DNA of 64,000 bases, taken from the IMG/VR virus record IMGVR_UViG_3300028608_000007, positions 62,001-126,000 of that record; one strand, 5' to 3'. Both the position numbers and the translations under genes were made by a program. Positions 51,040 to 58,646 of the stretch are shown piece by piece. The stretch is from a virus. Each line of letters opens with the position of its first letter. The first letter of the stretch is position 1. Below the pieces are notes generated by a model, which saw only the letters and a list, made by a program, of their open reading frames with translations, searched no databases and had not been told where the DNA came from.

Positions 51040-52068
51040 ATGTTAAGGGCTGCTATTGGTTTCGAACACTGCGTCAAGAACGTAGTGGATACTTGGATGG
51101 CACAATCTGGTTGGGCCATCACGCGTCACCCTCTTTTCCCGACTTATGGTAAAGGATTGATCGTCAACAACGATGGATGGCTGACCGTTCCAGAAGGCAT
51201 TGCGCCAGGATCAGAGTCGTACGCACACATCGACTTACGCCCACTGTTGGACAATAGCGGTAGAGCTACGGCAATCGCATTTGGTTATCGAGCCAAGTTG
51301 GTGAAACCGGCTGTTGCTGGTTTGGGTAACCTGTGTTTGTGGGGTTCAAACCCAAGCACTACGGGCACTCACGCACTGGCAACCTTTGCCAACTTGTTTC
51401 CTGCTGGTAGTCCAGAAGGAACCGAGTGCCTGGTTGAGATTGTGCTCGATCTGGTTTCGACCTATCGCTACACCTACGTCAACGGAGTGATGTTAGGTTC
51501 CGCCATCTACAACGGACTCAGCACCGCGCTTATCAAAACCGGTGACTTCGGCATCTATTGGTCACCGTGTCCTGCCAACACCGCAGGCTATGTGGCAATC
51601 CGTGATATCTGGGTAACCGACGATCTACCCGGTGACGGTATGTCGGGTCGTTTGGGCGACATGAAAGTCCGTCCGTTGACCCTGACATCGGCAGTGGGTA
51701 ATGGTTGGGCTGCCTCTGATGGTGGTTCTCTGTTGGCTGCTCTGACTGCCCCGACTGACAAGGTCAATCCGGCGTTGGTTGAATCTAGCCTCGGCGCTGG
51801 AACCCTGGATTTGAAGTTTTCTTCAGCGCTTCCAAACAACGATGCAGTGCAAGCTATCCAATTAATCCTCAACGCAAAGGGTAGCAGCAACAACGCTGCG
51901 GCCGATGTGTCGATGGAACGTAATGGGATTGTTTCGCCCAAACGTCGCACTCAATTGGACCTTGCCTTGAAAGGGCGATCCATGCGGACGTGGCCATTAG
52001 CACCGGACGGCAGTCGCTGGTCCAACGCCAACTTGGCTGAGACCACGATTAAAATCACTCCAGAGTAA
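51040..52068 (+). CDS. Second-family protein G
   Basis: The 342-residue protein begins MLRAAIGFEHCVKNVVD and does not have the half-modules. It resembles the proteins at 53,930 and 55,000: a region rich in beta strands with IAFGYRAKL and YRYTYVNGVMLG, then GDGMSGRLGDMKVRPL near residue 195, WAAS, and a C-terminal segment ending in NANLAETTIKITP. This looks like a jelly-roll or lectin-like domain. It may be a virion surface or receptor-binding protein. No signal peptide is present. Confidence 0.62.
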   Translation: MLRAAIGFEHCVKNVVDTWMAQSGWAITRHPLFPTYGKGLIVNNDGWLTVPEGIAPGSESYAHIDLRPLLDNSGRATAIAFGYRAKLVKPAVAGLGNLCLWGSNPSTTGTHALATFANLFPAGSPEGTECLVEIVLDLVSTYRYTYVNGVMLGSAIYNGLSTALIKTGDFGIYWSPCPANTAGYVAIRDIWVTDDLPGDGMSGRLGDMKVRPLTLTSAVGNGWAASDGGSLLAALTAPTDKVNPALVESSLGAGTLDLKFSSALPNNDAVQAIQLILNAKGSSNNAAADVSMERNGIVSPKRRTQLDLALKGRSMRTWPLAPDGSRWSNANLAETTIKITPE

Positions 52069-52074
52069 TTGTCA

Positions 52075-53079
52075 ATGACCACTATCCGTAGCCTTCCGGC
52101 ATACGCGTTAAGTCGGTCAGCGGGTCGGACGCAAGCGCGTAGTGTCTTCGGGTATGCTCTCGTAGATACCAGTGGGAAACTACCGCGTCCGGCTGGCGAC
52201 ACAGACTATCGCAAGCCCGAGCAGACGCTGCTCAAAGAACTGATCGTACAGGCCAACCCTGATGCTTTCACAAACATTGACCCCAATCAAATTGCCTACG
52301 AGGCGCCAGTTGCACTGCCTTATACTCGGGGCGATGAGTCAAACACCACCATCGTTGCTAAGGCTGCACCGAATGCTCTGGATGTGGTCGGTCGTCAGAC
52401 TCTACGATACCGTCGGATCGACCTGTCCAAACTGTTCCGCTACCAGACCATTGAGCTGACCCGCTACAGTAACGTGAATACCTTGCCTTGGGCTGAGGTT
52501 CAGGAACTGCTGCTCAAGCAACATGGCATCAACGTTTCCTCCAGCACGTTTACTCCAGTTACTCTGAACGTGAACGCCACTACCACGCTCACCGCGTTGG
52601 CTACGTCCCAGTGTTACATAGGGGCGATTGCAGTAGTGTGGCGTAAAGGACGTCGAGAGATCAGTGAAATGTTCTCAACCGCTACCTTAGACGGGCGAGC
52701 GTGGCCAGAAGGTTTGATTCAGTTCGGTGATACGTACAAACCACAAGGTGAGTACATCGCTTACGACTTTGACTTCACCGATCTCATGGGTACTTCTTTC
52801 AACTCCTGGGGTAACAACACCTTGACTTCGGGTCAGGCTGAATTGGATAAGTTAGCAGCGGTGTTAAACACTGTTGCTCCTCAGTACAATTGGAACAGTC
52901 TTGACTATTCCGTGGACAACGTGGGTGGCTTGAAGAACCTGTTATTCAACCGTTACGCTATTCCAAACGCAGCGGTACCCGAAGCCAACAGCGGACTGTT
53001 TAACCGAGTGGCAGTTTTGGCTCCCACTATTGGGGACGCTTGGTTCTATGGTAAACTGTTGTTCCACTACAAGGTGTAA
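52075..53079 (+). CDS. Array protein H (N-terminal YAL repeats plus three-part body)
   Basis: The ATG at 52075 is preferred over an in-frame TTG six bases earlier; the ribosome binding site is weak. The N-terminus has two repeat-like units (IRSLPAYALSRS, ARSVFGYALVDT), also seen in protein M. The body has half-modules ending in DVVGRQTLRYRRIDL and QCYIGAIAVVW, and a C-terminal part with YDFDFTDLM that ends in YGKLLFHYKV. It is 334 residues long. Confidence 0.65.
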   Translation: MTTIRSLPAYALSRSAGRTQARSVFGYALVDTSGKLPRPAGDTDYRKPEQTLLKELIVQANPDAFTNIDPNQIAYEAPVALPYTRGDESNTTIVAKAAPNALDVVGRQTLRYRRIDLSKLFRYQTIELTRYSNVNTLPWAEVQELLLKQHGINVSSSTFTPVTLNVNATTTLTALATSQCYIGAIAVVWRKGRREISEMFSTATLDGRAWPEGLIQFGDTYKPQGEYIAYDFDFTDLMGTSFNSWGNNTLTSGQAELDKLAAVLNTVAPQYNWNSLDYSVDNVGGLKNLLFNRYAIPNAAVPEANSGLFNRVAVLAPTIGDAWFYGKLLFHYKV

Positions 53080-53082
53080 GCC

Positions 53083-53574
53083 ATGTCTATTTACAACGAT
53101 TCACGTTTGGACGTGTTGGCATGGTTTAACAAAAAAGCTGGCACCAAGTTCACCCTTGATGACGTGATCTTCAGTAAGCCCATTGTCAACACCGACCCTG
53201 GAGCTACACTGAATTCCAAGATCCGCGTCACCATGGCCCGGACCAACACGGCGTATAAAGGGACGGTCGTACTAGCCTACAACCGTCTCACCTTGGCCAA
53301 TATCGGGAACTACCCGCGTCCTAAGTATCCGCCCCAAGCACCGGTCGGATCTTCTGTATACGACTTGTTACCCAAGCTGCGCAACACTTACGGCATCTAC
53401 CTCACTCGGGACGATCTCGAAGAAACCTTCGTCACTGATGATGGGGCGTACGGGCGAATTTTACTCAAGGCGAAAGCAGACTCCATAGGTTGGAATGGCG
53501 AGTACACCTTGGTGCTCTCCTCGAAGATTCCATTGGCCGATCTGTTCAAAACCAAATCCATTAACTGGAGTTAA
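53083..53574 (+). CDS. Array protein I (half-modules only, partner of J)
   Basis: The 163-residue protein begins MSIYNDSRLDVLAWFNK and ends just after the second half-module (SIGWNGEYTLVL...FKTKSINWS). The C-terminal part found in B-F and H is missing, but the next gene encodes exactly that part. The stop is followed after 3 bases by the start of J. It therefore looks like one half of a split three-part gene. Confidence 0.65.
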   Translation: MSIYNDSRLDVLAWFNKKAGTKFTLDDVIFSKPIVNTDPGATLNSKIRVTMARTNTAYKGTVVLAYNRLTLANIGNYPRPKYPPQAPVGSSVYDLLPKLRNTYGIYLTRDDLEETFVTDDGAYGRILLKAKADSIGWNGEYTLVLSSKIPLADLFKTKSINWS

Positions 53575-53577
53575 GAC

Positions 53578-53928
53578 ATGCCTATCATCGATCCGTACTG
53601 GGCAAATTATTTCTTCCGTCTGGCTCTGACTGGTTACGATGACATTCTCTCGGACTTCAAAACCGGAGACATCATCACCCCGGAAACTGGCGAGTTGTTA
53701 GCGCTGGCGCTGAACGAGAAAGACAAGAAAGAAGGCAAGGGCCAATGGCACAGTGAAGTGGAACTACCCGAGTGGTCCCTCGCTGGTTGCTTTGTGTTCT
53801 TCCACGGTGACAACAACACCGGTCTGCCAACCAAAGGCAACATGCAGAAAGTGTTGATCCTGGACTTCCCGGAAGAATCCGTGAAGCCAGTAGGTCGCAT
53901 CTTCCTGACTTACAACGTGGGAGGTTGA
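53578..53928 (+). CDS. Array protein J (detached C-terminal part)
   Basis: The 116-residue protein begins MPIIDPYWANYFFRLAL after GGAG. It corresponds to the third part of the three-part array proteins: an aromatic YFFRLALTGY in place of the FTD segment, a WHSEV...WSL stretch, and the ending VGRIFLTYNVGG. It has no half-modules of its own. Separate translation with I would restore a full protein as a complex. Confidence 0.65.
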   Translation: MPIIDPYWANYFFRLALTGYDDILSDFKTGDIITPETGELLALALNEKDKKEGKGQWHSEVELPEWSLAGCFVFFHGDNNTGLPTKGNMQKVLILDFPEESVKPVGRIFLTYNVGG

Positions 53929-53929
53929 G

Positions 53930-54988
53930 ATGGCCCTTCGTGATATTGAACCCTTCCTGAACCTCTCACACCAGTATTCGGCAACTATCGGACAGGGCTA
54001 TACTGCTGTCCTGTCGGGCTGGAACATTCCGTACTTGGTGTACGGTGGGGACACTAACAGTTACGCTCGCGTAACCTCTTTGGACCTTATTGATGGATGG
54101 TTGGTCCTGAGTAGTATTGGTTCAGTTTCGGGTAACCGTTGCATGGCGGTCGGACGACCCTTGCAGTCTGCCGGTATCAACGTAGACGATAACACCGTAG
54201 CTTTCGGTGGTGCTCGGTTGAAGTTTGCCCGTTCCATTCCTCGAACCGTGATGACCATACAAGGTGCGGCGGCGGTGGAAGTTATTGCCTCCACCGCGAT
54301 TGCTGGTAACTTCCAACTCAATACTGAGTACTACGTTGAGTGGTGTATCGACATGGCGAACAGCTTATTCAGGGCGCGGGTCGATGGTGTGGAAGTTGCT
54401 GCGGTAGCACTGTCAGCGGCGGTCAAGAACGCTCTGAAAGCAGGTACCAACTACCTGATGTGGGGAACCTATAACTCCGGCAGTAGCAGTGCGTTGGAGC
54501 TGTGGCTCAAAGACGGTTACGTTCTTGAGAAAACCCCAGATGGTCAAATGTCTGGCTGGTTAGGTCCACAGACTGTCAAGGTGTTGCCGGTTTCGGAATT
54601 CAACGGTCCTTGGGCTGCGAGTTCGGGAACGCCAAAAGATGTCTTGAACACCCCGACTACCAGTGCGGCTGACCGGTTGACGCCTTTGGTAACCACTGAT
54701 GTTAATGCGTCGGAAGCCATCCTGAAGTTCGATGCGTCTCAGGTGACTGGTTTCATCAAGGGGATTTCGCTCAACGTGGCGATGCAAAAGGCGCCAGGCA
54801 AATTAGGTAACTTAGAATCGTCGATCACCTCCGCAGGCGTCGAGAGTAGCAAGTCGTCTGCCACGGCCGCAAACGCCATGGCGATGTATACCCGACAGTT
54901 ACTCTCTAGCAAAGCACCTAACGGCGGTGCTTGGACTATCGAGAGTCTTGCTGCTGCAACCGTCAAACTCAAACCCGTCAATAGTTAA
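53930..54988 (+). CDS. Second-family protein K
   Basis: The 352-residue protein begins MALRDIEPFLNLSHQYS after GGGAGG. It shares with G and L a beta-rich N-terminal region, a DGQMSGWLGPQTVKVLPV segment near residue 205, WAAS, and a C-terminal segment ending in IESLAAATVKLKPV. It starts 1 base after J. A lectin-like or receptor-binding domain is possible but unproven. Confidence 0.62.
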   Translation: MALRDIEPFLNLSHQYSATIGQGYTAVLSGWNIPYLVYGGDTNSYARVTSLDLIDGWLVLSSIGSVSGNRCMAVGRPLQSAGINVDDNTVAFGGARLKFARSIPRTVMTIQGAAAVEVIASTAIAGNFQLNTEYYVEWCIDMANSLFRARVDGVEVAAVALSAAVKNALKAGTNYLMWGTYNSGSSSALELWLKDGYVLEKTPDGQMSGWLGPQTVKVLPVSEFNGPWAASSGTPKDVLNTPTTSAADRLTPLVTTDVNASEAILKFDASQVTGFIKGISLNVAMQKAPGKLGNLESSITSAGVESSKSSATAANAMAMYTRQLLSSKAPNGGAWTIESLAAATVKLKPVNS

Positions 54989-54999
54989 AGGGGGCTACC

Positions 55000-56106
55000 A
55001 TGGCCAAAGAAGTAAGACCGATTGGTATCGAACACCTCGATGACTGGTTCGGTAACCCACGGGTAGGTGCGGGGTTCTTGCATACCGGTTGGGACATGTA
55101 CACCGTTAAGCAAGGTGCCCACCAATTGATGTCAATCTTTAAGAAAGACGCTCAATTGCGCTATGGCTTGATGGCGGCAGGAACCAACGGATCGGCCGAG
55201 GGGATGGTTCAGATTCTTAACCGAACGCTGTGGGCCAACCGTAGTGACATCGCAAAAGCGTGTATTGGTTTCCGGTATAAACCAGGTAACCGTACGCCCT
55301 CAGCGGCTATCCCGATTGGCATGAAGCTCGATCGGGTAACTGGGGATGGGGGGGCTAGTGCCGATAACGTCATTTACACTTTCCCAACGACCCAGGGTGA
55401 GGCCTATTTCGAAATTGAAATCATCCCCTACGACGGTGTGGCCGGGTATGGTTTTACCGTCTACCGTGATGGAGACCAGATTGCCACGGCTGCAATGGGC
55501 TCTTGGTTCACTCGAGCAGCTTGGCCTGCCTGCCAGTTTGCCATTGGTAGTGCTACGTTGGTGCACGCCGCGCAGGTTAATGGTTGGCTACAGGGCGATT
55601 ACATGTTCTCGTGGGAGGACATGTATGTGGCTTGGACTACGGACCAAACTGAGAAAATCCGTTTGGGACCAATTCGTGTGAAGCGGCTACCGTACGAACA
55701 AGTAGACTTATCAAACTGGACGGCTCAGGGTGGTAAAACTGCTCTGGATATTCTGAACCTTACGAACAACAGTGCTAATAAGCGCACCGATTATCTGTCC
55801 AGCGACCCTGCCAACAGCGTACTTAAGTGCAAGTTGGATCTCTCGGGTCTTAAGTCCAGTGATCAGGTGTTGGCTCTCAGCGCTATTACGTCCGCGTGGC
55901 GCGATGGTGGCACCGTGGGCAATCTGAACGTTCGTTGGGATCACACTGATGGTCAAAGTGCTGCTTCCGCTTACACTCCTACCAGCGACGTGTATACACA
56001 GCAATTCGATAAGCAGGTACCAGTTCTAACCCAAACCCCAGGTGGAGCTGCTCTCACCAAAGCCTCCATGGCCGCACTGGAGCTGGTGGTCACTCCTAGC
56101 GCGTAG
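55000..56106 (+). CDS. Second-family protein L
   Basis: The 368-residue protein begins MAKEVRPIGIEHLDDWF after AAAGGGGG. It shares the general layout of G and K: a beta-rich first half (YGFTVYRDGDQIATAAMG), IRLGPIRVKRLPYEQVDLS near residue 225, a WTAQGGKTALDILN stretch, and the C-terminal LTKASMAALELVVTP. Similarity to G and K is weaker than between those two. Confidence 0.6.
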   Translation: MAKEVRPIGIEHLDDWFGNPRVGAGFLHTGWDMYTVKQGAHQLMSIFKKDAQLRYGLMAAGTNGSAEGMVQILNRTLWANRSDIAKACIGFRYKPGNRTPSAAIPIGMKLDRVTGDGGASADNVIYTFPTTQGEAYFEIEIIPYDGVAGYGFTVYRDGDQIATAAMGSWFTRAAWPACQFAIGSATLVHAAQVNGWLQGDYMFSWEDMYVAWTTDQTEKIRLGPIRVKRLPYEQVDLSNWTAQGGKTALDILNLTNNSANKRTDYLSSDPANSVLKCKLDLSGLKSSDQVLALSAITSAWRDGGTVGNLNVRWDHTDGQSAASAYTPTSDVYTQQFDKQVPVLTQTPGGAALTKASMAALELVVTPSA

Positions 56107-56113
56107 GTGAACT

Positions 56114-56866
56114 ATGTCATTCAATCTTCGTAACGCCCCGGCGTACGCGGCGATTCCGGTTGAGCAGAAGATCAACCTACGTAACGCTCCTGTTTACGCT
56201 ATCGTTGCAGAAACACCAGCGGCACAAATCCGTTCCACCAGCATGTTTGTGCTGGCAGAGACGCCGCCGTATGTCGACCTGCGTAAAGTCTCAGTGTTTG
56301 TTCTGGAAGCGGCAGTTTCTCCTTCCTTGTTCTCAAGTCTCAACGGGTTAGAGACACTACGCTTGGCCATCAAAAAGGAACTCGGTGTTGTTGTCACTGA
56401 TGCTTTGGCAACCTTCGGGAACCCTGTGGCCATCACCAGTGGATATAACACCGCTGTGACATTGGCGGCAAATCCGAACTCTGACTTCCAGGGTACCGTA
56501 ACAATCCAGTACAACCGGTTCAAACTCGAAGAAGCATTTAAAGGAAAGAATACTTCTCAGGTTATCGGTGGTGCTACGTCGATCCATGGTCGCTTAGCGG
56601 CGATCAACGCGTTCTTCGGATTGAAGTTGGAACCTCGGGATGTGGTCGATCGGACGTTGTTACCAGACACTCCGGGCTTTACACTGCGGGTGGCAAATAC
56701 CAGCTACCTGTATCAGCCAGGTACCACGATTCTCATCGGTCAAGAGGTTACCAATGACCTTGGTACGCTGATTGAAGTGGATCAGATGGACGGCTTCTCG
56801 GTGACCACTAGCCTGGAAGACTGGATTCAAGTTACTGCAATGAATGGATTCGAGCCAGCGACTTGA
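56114..56866 (+). CDS. Array protein M (YAL repeats plus half-modules)
   Basis: The 250-residue protein begins with short repeats: NLRNAPAYAAIPVEQ, NLRNAPVYAIVAETP, RSTSMFVLAETPP and DLRKVSVFVLEA within the first 70 residues. The first half-module follows and ends in SDFQGTVTIQYNRFKL; the second is shortened (LRVANTSYLYQPGTTIL). The tail ends in AMNGFEPAT, and array protein P ends in QMNGFEPEA. It is the last gene before a convergent terminator. Confidence 0.65.
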   Translation: MSFNLRNAPAYAAIPVEQKINLRNAPVYAIVAETPAAQIRSTSMFVLAETPPYVDLRKVSVFVLEAAVSPSLFSSLNGLETLRLAIKKELGVVVTDALATFGNPVAITSGYNTAVTLAANPNSDFQGTVTIQYNRFKLEEAFKGKNTSQVIGGATSIHGRLAAINAFFGLKLEPRDVVDRTLLPDTPGFTLRVANTSYLYQPGTTILIGQEVTNDLGTLIEVDQMDGFSVTTSLEDWIQVTAMNGFEPAT

Positions 56867-56867
56867 C

Positions 56868-56898
56868 GGCATAGAGGGAGGCCACCGCCTCCCCTTAT
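56868..56898. terminator. Bidirectional terminator with GCATA/TATGC arms
   Basis: GGCATAGAGGGAGGC-CACC-GCCTCCCCTTATGC forms a stem extended by the GCATA/TATGC arms between two convergent genes. Confidence 0.82.
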
Positions 56899-56900
56899 GC

Positions 56901-57350
56901 TCAGAGCTTACGGATCGTCAGATCCACGGCGCCCAGGTAAACCCAGCTACCGTCTTTGGCCAGCAGTTGCAGCGTCTTGCTTTCGCCAGCAGCCGTTGGT
57001 AACACCGCACCGGTTTCGAACTCCAACTCACCAGCGATCAGTTTGTAGCGATCAGCGATGAGGGTGATGATGCTCTGGAGTGTGTCACCCGTTTGCAGCG
57101 TGTAGGTGGTCGACTTGACGATCTCTTCGATATACAGACGACGGTAGTTCAGCGTCTGCGTACCGTAGAACTCGTTGTTCAGAGTTGCTTCCACCGTGAG
57201 GGACGAATTCTTCACGGTGATGTCGCCGCTGGTGTCAATCTGAAGCAGGTCCTTAAGGACGAAATCATCGAGAGTAAACGACGTGCCGTTGGTCTCGTTG
57301 ATCTGGTTGATGACGTTCTGAAGCGGGCTTAAAGTGTGATCAACTAGCAC
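56901..57350 (-). CDS. Array protein N (two half-modules, inverted)
   Basis: The only array member on the minus strand in this block. A GTG start at 57350 has AGGAG 8-9 bases upstream and gives a protein that begins at the same point as its paralogues; a longer frame to 57410 has no such site. Half-modules end in NEFYGTQTLNYRRLYI and GSWVYLGAVDLTI. It has 149 residues. Its inversion implies separate transcription from the rest of the array. Confidence 0.63.
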   Translation of the reverse strand: MLVDHTLSPLQNVINQINETNGTSFTLDDFVLKDLLQIDTSGDITVKNSSLTVEATLNNEFYGTQTLNYRRLYIEEIVKSTTYTLQTGDTLQSIITLIADRYKLIAGELEFETGAVLPTAAGESKTLQLLAKDGSWVYLGAVDLTIRKL

Positions 57351-57460
57351 GTTGATAACTCCTGTTGTAGTAGGGACGTCTATAACGATAGGTGCTCGGC
57401 GACGTATCATTTGACGGGACTTAAACCCAAACCCATTTTCTAAATGCAGGCGTCTTTGCC
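57351..57460. other. Divergent intergenic stretch
   Basis: About 110 bases between array proteins N and O. On the minus strand CGTTATAGACG near 57,376-57,386 shares TTATAGAC with the 45,986 region and may be a promoter. The plus-strand side has no clear late-type element. No small gene is visible. Confidence 0.35.
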
Positions 57461-57991
57461 ATGTACCACATTGGAATGAAATCAGTAGAGCAGTTACTCG
57501 CTCTACTTAACGACACCAACGGGTTGTCGTTAACACTTGATGACATCCAGTTCAGTACGCCAGTTGCGCTGACCCCAGAGTCTCAGGTAGGCGACGACAA
57601 TCCTGCCAACACCGAGATTCTGATTGTAGCCAAACCTAATCGAAAACCGATTGGTGAGGTGAAGGTTCGGTATGATCGGATTGATCTGGCTGACTTTGAA
57701 ACCCTACGTGACCCGACGGAAATCGAAGTCACACTTCCTTTGACCCACGCCCGGTTAATGGAAGCATTCAATACCCATTACGGTTCTGCGTTAGAACTGG
57801 AAGACATTGATGTCGCCACTGTCCTACCTGAAGACATTGAGGAAGAGACCTTTGTTGAGCTGAAAGCCTCTGTAGGCTCCTTGGCTTATCGAGGGGAGAT
57901 CCTGCTGTCTGTGATCCCAGGTACGATCAAACTCAGCAATGTGATCATTGTACGAGCGCTCAGTGGCCTTGAGTATATGGGTCGACCTTAA
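57461..57991 (+). CDS. Array protein O (two half-modules)
   Basis: The 176-residue protein begins MYHIGMKSVEQLLALLN. The helix-and-loop NDTNGLSLTLDDIQF closely matches protein N (NETNGTSFTLDDFVL), suggesting these two are recent relatives. Half-modules end in KPIGEVKVRYDRIDL and GSLAYRGEILLSV. The exact start (57461 or a Met five codons later) is uncertain. A terminator follows. Confidence 0.63.
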   Translation: MYHIGMKSVEQLLALLNDTNGLSLTLDDIQFSTPVALTPESQVGDDNPANTEILIVAKPNRKPIGEVKVRYDRIDLADFETLRDPTEIEVTLPLTHARLMEAFNTHYGSALELEDIDVATVLPEDIEEETFVELKASVGSLAYRGEILLSVIPGTIKLSNVIIVRALSGLEYMGRP

Positions 57992-57993
57992 TA

Positions 57994-58017
57994 GAGGGGC
58001 CTTCGGGCCCTTTTATG
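57994..58017 (+). terminator. Rho-independent terminator
   Basis: AGGGGCC-TTCG-GGCCC is followed by TTTTATGCC. It ends the transcript of array protein O. Confidence 0.82.
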
Positions 58018-58027
58018 CCAGACTTTC

Positions 58028-58051
58028 TGTGTATTTTTTAATATCTTATGA
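58028..58051 (+). promoter_or_regulatory. Candidate late-type promoter, TTTTTTA...TATG
   Basis: GTATTTTTTAATATCTTATG lies 43 bases upstream of array protein P. It closely resembles GTAATTTTTTATCGTATTGTATG upstream of array protein A. TATG is the core reported for late promoters of phiKZ-like phages. Confidence 0.55.
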
Positions 58052-58092
58052 GTAGGACATACGTCTTACTCTGTTTACCTGTGGAGATCCCC

Positions 58093-58599
58093 ATGAAAAT
58101 CAATGTCGCTCAAACTGGTGCCGAGAACATTCTGGCTCTGGTCCTGGACGCCAACCCTGGTCTGTCGCTGACCGCTGCTCAGTTCACTCTGGGCAACCCA
58201 AGCGTATTCGTGGGTGCTGGTGGCCGTAACACTCAGGTTACCCTGACTGCCGTCGAAGGTGAAGGCAAGACTGGTACCAAAACCATCGACTACACCCGTC
58301 TGAACCCAGTGACCGGCCCTAACGCCGCTCAAGCTGTGTCTGGCGTACAAGTCGCTCTGGACGCCACTGACGTACAGATCAAAGCTCAACTGGTTGCCCT
58401 GTTCGGCGCAGTTGCTGCTGATGTCGTCGTCTCCGGCCTGGTCCTGCCAGTAGATGCTGACACCGACGGTGAAATCGTTTTCGCCGCCGCTGCCAACAGC
58501 CTGCTGTACGTGGGTCAGACCACCGTCGTGCTGAAAGCTCCGGTTGAAGACCTGAGTGGCATCGAAGGTCAGATGAACGGCTTCGAACCTGAAGCCTAA
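58093..58599 (+). CDS. Array protein P (two half-modules, likely abundant)
   Basis: The 168-residue protein begins MKINVAQTGAENILALVL after GGAGATC. It has the half-module layout with diverged sequence (NPGLSLTAAQFTLGNPSVF, NSLLYVGQTTVVL) and the tail QMNGFEPEA, like protein M. It is alanine- and valine-rich with strongly biased codons. It has its own late-type promoter and terminator. These points fit an abundant structural or decoration protein, which is inference. Confidence 0.68.
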   Translation: MKINVAQTGAENILALVLDANPGLSLTAAQFTLGNPSVFVGAGGRNTQVTLTAVEGEGKTGTKTIDYTRLNPVTGPNAAQAVSGVQVALDATDVQIKAQLVALFGAVAADVVVSGLVLPVDADTDGEIVFAAAANSLLYVGQTTVVLKAPVEDLSGIEGQMNGFEPEA

Positions 58600-58605
58600 G
58601 TAATC

Positions 58606-58642
58606 GGCATATTGGGAGGCCTTCGGGCCTCCCTCTATGCTG
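58606..58642. terminator. Bidirectional terminator with GCATA/TATGC arms
   Basis: GCATATTGGGAGGCC-TTC-GGGCCTCCCTCTATGC lies between convergent genes (array protein P and thymidylate kinase). Confidence 0.85.
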
Positions 58643-58646
58643 TCTG

